Positions 57,992-58,201 of a DNA stretch of 58,201 nt are shown piece by piece. A program made the translations under genes and the position numbers. Location of the stretch: the NCBI RefSeq assembly GCF_000300975.2, contig NZ_AEEC02000035.1:1-58201 (forward strand), in the 5' to 3' direction. The notes beneath the pieces were generated by a model. That model made no database searches. It had not been told where the DNA came from and saw only the letters and a list, made by a program, of their open reading frames with translations. This DNA comes from Herbaspirillum frisingense GSF30 (GTDB taxonomy: Bacteria; Pseudomonadota; Gammaproteobacteria; Burkholderiales; Burkholderiaceae_D). Each line of letters starts with the position of its first letter. Position 1 is the stretch's first letter.

Positions 57992-58201
57992 ATGGCAACA
58001 GCAGCAAAGAAGCCCGCGGCCAAGAAGCCGGCGGCAAAGAAGGCAGCAGCCGCTAAGGAAACCACCAAGAAGGTCGTCGCGGCTACTGCCAAGAAGACCG
58101 TAGCGAAGGCCGCCGCCAAGCCGGCAGCTGCCAAGAAGGCAGCCGCTCCGAAGGCAGCAGCGAAGAAGGTTGCAGCTCCGAAGGCCGCCGCCAAGAAGGC
58201 A
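57992..58201 (+). CDS. Histone H1-like Ala/Lys-rich protein, N-terminal part (cut by window end)
   Basis: 70 codons are open to the window edge. The product begins MATAAKKPAAKKPAAKK and continues as Ala/Lys/Pro repeats with a KETTKKVVAATAKKTV interruption. Such proteins bind DNA nonspecifically and affect nucleoid structure. The ribosome site GAAGAAGGAGAAAC is strong and immediately upstream. The remaining C-terminus is unknown, so a folded domain beyond the tail, as in the SWIB protein of this window, cannot be excluded. Open frames on the other strand here only mirror the Ala-rich codons. Confidence 0.85.
   Translation, partial: MATAAKKPAAKKPAAKKAAAAKETTKKVVAATAKKTVAKAAAKPAAAKKAAAPKAAAKKVAAPKAAAKKA

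Noticed and set aside
57834..58194. Open frames 57834-58103 (plus) and 57949-58194 (minus) at the window end
   Set aside because: Alternative frames of the Ala/Lys repeat of the histone-like gene starting at 57992, which has the proper ribosome site.

Overview
The window is a 58.2-kb stretch of chromosome from a GC-rich betaproteobacterium. The gene order and protein sequences (the dcw cluster running into lpxC and secA; argJ/coaE/pilBCD; rplU-rpmA-obgE-proB; rppH/proS; ffh; nrdAB; Ala/Lys-rich histone-like proteins) best fit the order Burkholderiales. Family Oxalobacteraceae, something close to Herbaspirillum, is my best guess. I see no phage, insertion sequence, CRISPR array or plasmid gene. 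Most of the window is housekeeping core with two transporter modules set into it.

Region by region. (1) 1-10.8 kb: the end of the division/cell-wall cluster murD'-ftsW-murG-murC-ddl-ftsQ-ftsA-ftsZ, with overlapping ATGA junctions down to ddl, then a peroxiredoxin and lpxC. ftsA is broken in this sequence by a 4-base tandem duplication. (2) 10.9-20 kb: a DciA-like gene (minus strand) divergent from an M23 peptidase, then secA, a DUF2272 lipoprotein, an SGNH hydrolase, argJ, a DUF815 ATPase and a mutT-type NUDIX gene. (3) 20-26.6 kb, minus strand: pilB-pilC-pilD-coaE-zapD-yacG, with a CorC/HlyC-type protein upstream. PilB is unusually short. (4) 26.7-35.6 kb: an accessory catabolic island. An iclR-ghrA pair diverges from a seven-gene operon encoding a polyamine/opine-type ABC importer and a three-part oxidoreductase (2Fe-2S protein, FAD/BFD-Fe-S protein, DadA/SoxB-like FAD protein). 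(5) 36-44.8 kb: infA, a small unknown gene, tRNA-Pro(CGG), ispB, rplU-rpmA, obgE, proB, a CNP1-like gene, rppH and proS. (6) 44.8-52.7 kb: a secreted four-cysteine protein, a SWIB-domain protein with a histone H1-like tail, ffh, a NitT/TauT-type ABC importer, a CcsA-like cytochrome assembly protein, a PP0621-type zinc-ribbon protein and ampD. (7) 52.7-58.2 kb: nrdA-nrdB (class Ia ribonucleotide reductase) behind a promoter with two candidate NrdR boxes, a hairpin-rich 3' region, and the start of a second histone H1-like gene cut by the window end.

How the genes fit together: much of the window serves envelope growth and division (peptidoglycan precursor synthesis, FtsQ/A/Z/W, ZapD, LpxC, SecA, Ffh, M23, AmpD), plus dNTP and replication functions (NrdAB, DciA, MutT) and translation (InfA, L21, L27, ObgE, ProS, tRNA-Pro). 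The most distinctive accessory system is the IclR/GhrA/ABC/oxidase island. It looks like uptake plus oxidative cleavage of an amino-acid-derived secondary amine or opine, with GhrA perhaps removing a glyoxylate-type product; the substrate cannot be read from sequence. The other observations most worth checking are the ftsA frameshift, the NrdR-box promoter, structured leaders or intercistronic hairpins (rplU, argJ downstream, nrdA-nrdB), a possibly leaderless lpxC mRNA, and the short PilB. All calls come from reading the sequence and family knowledge; no database search was run.
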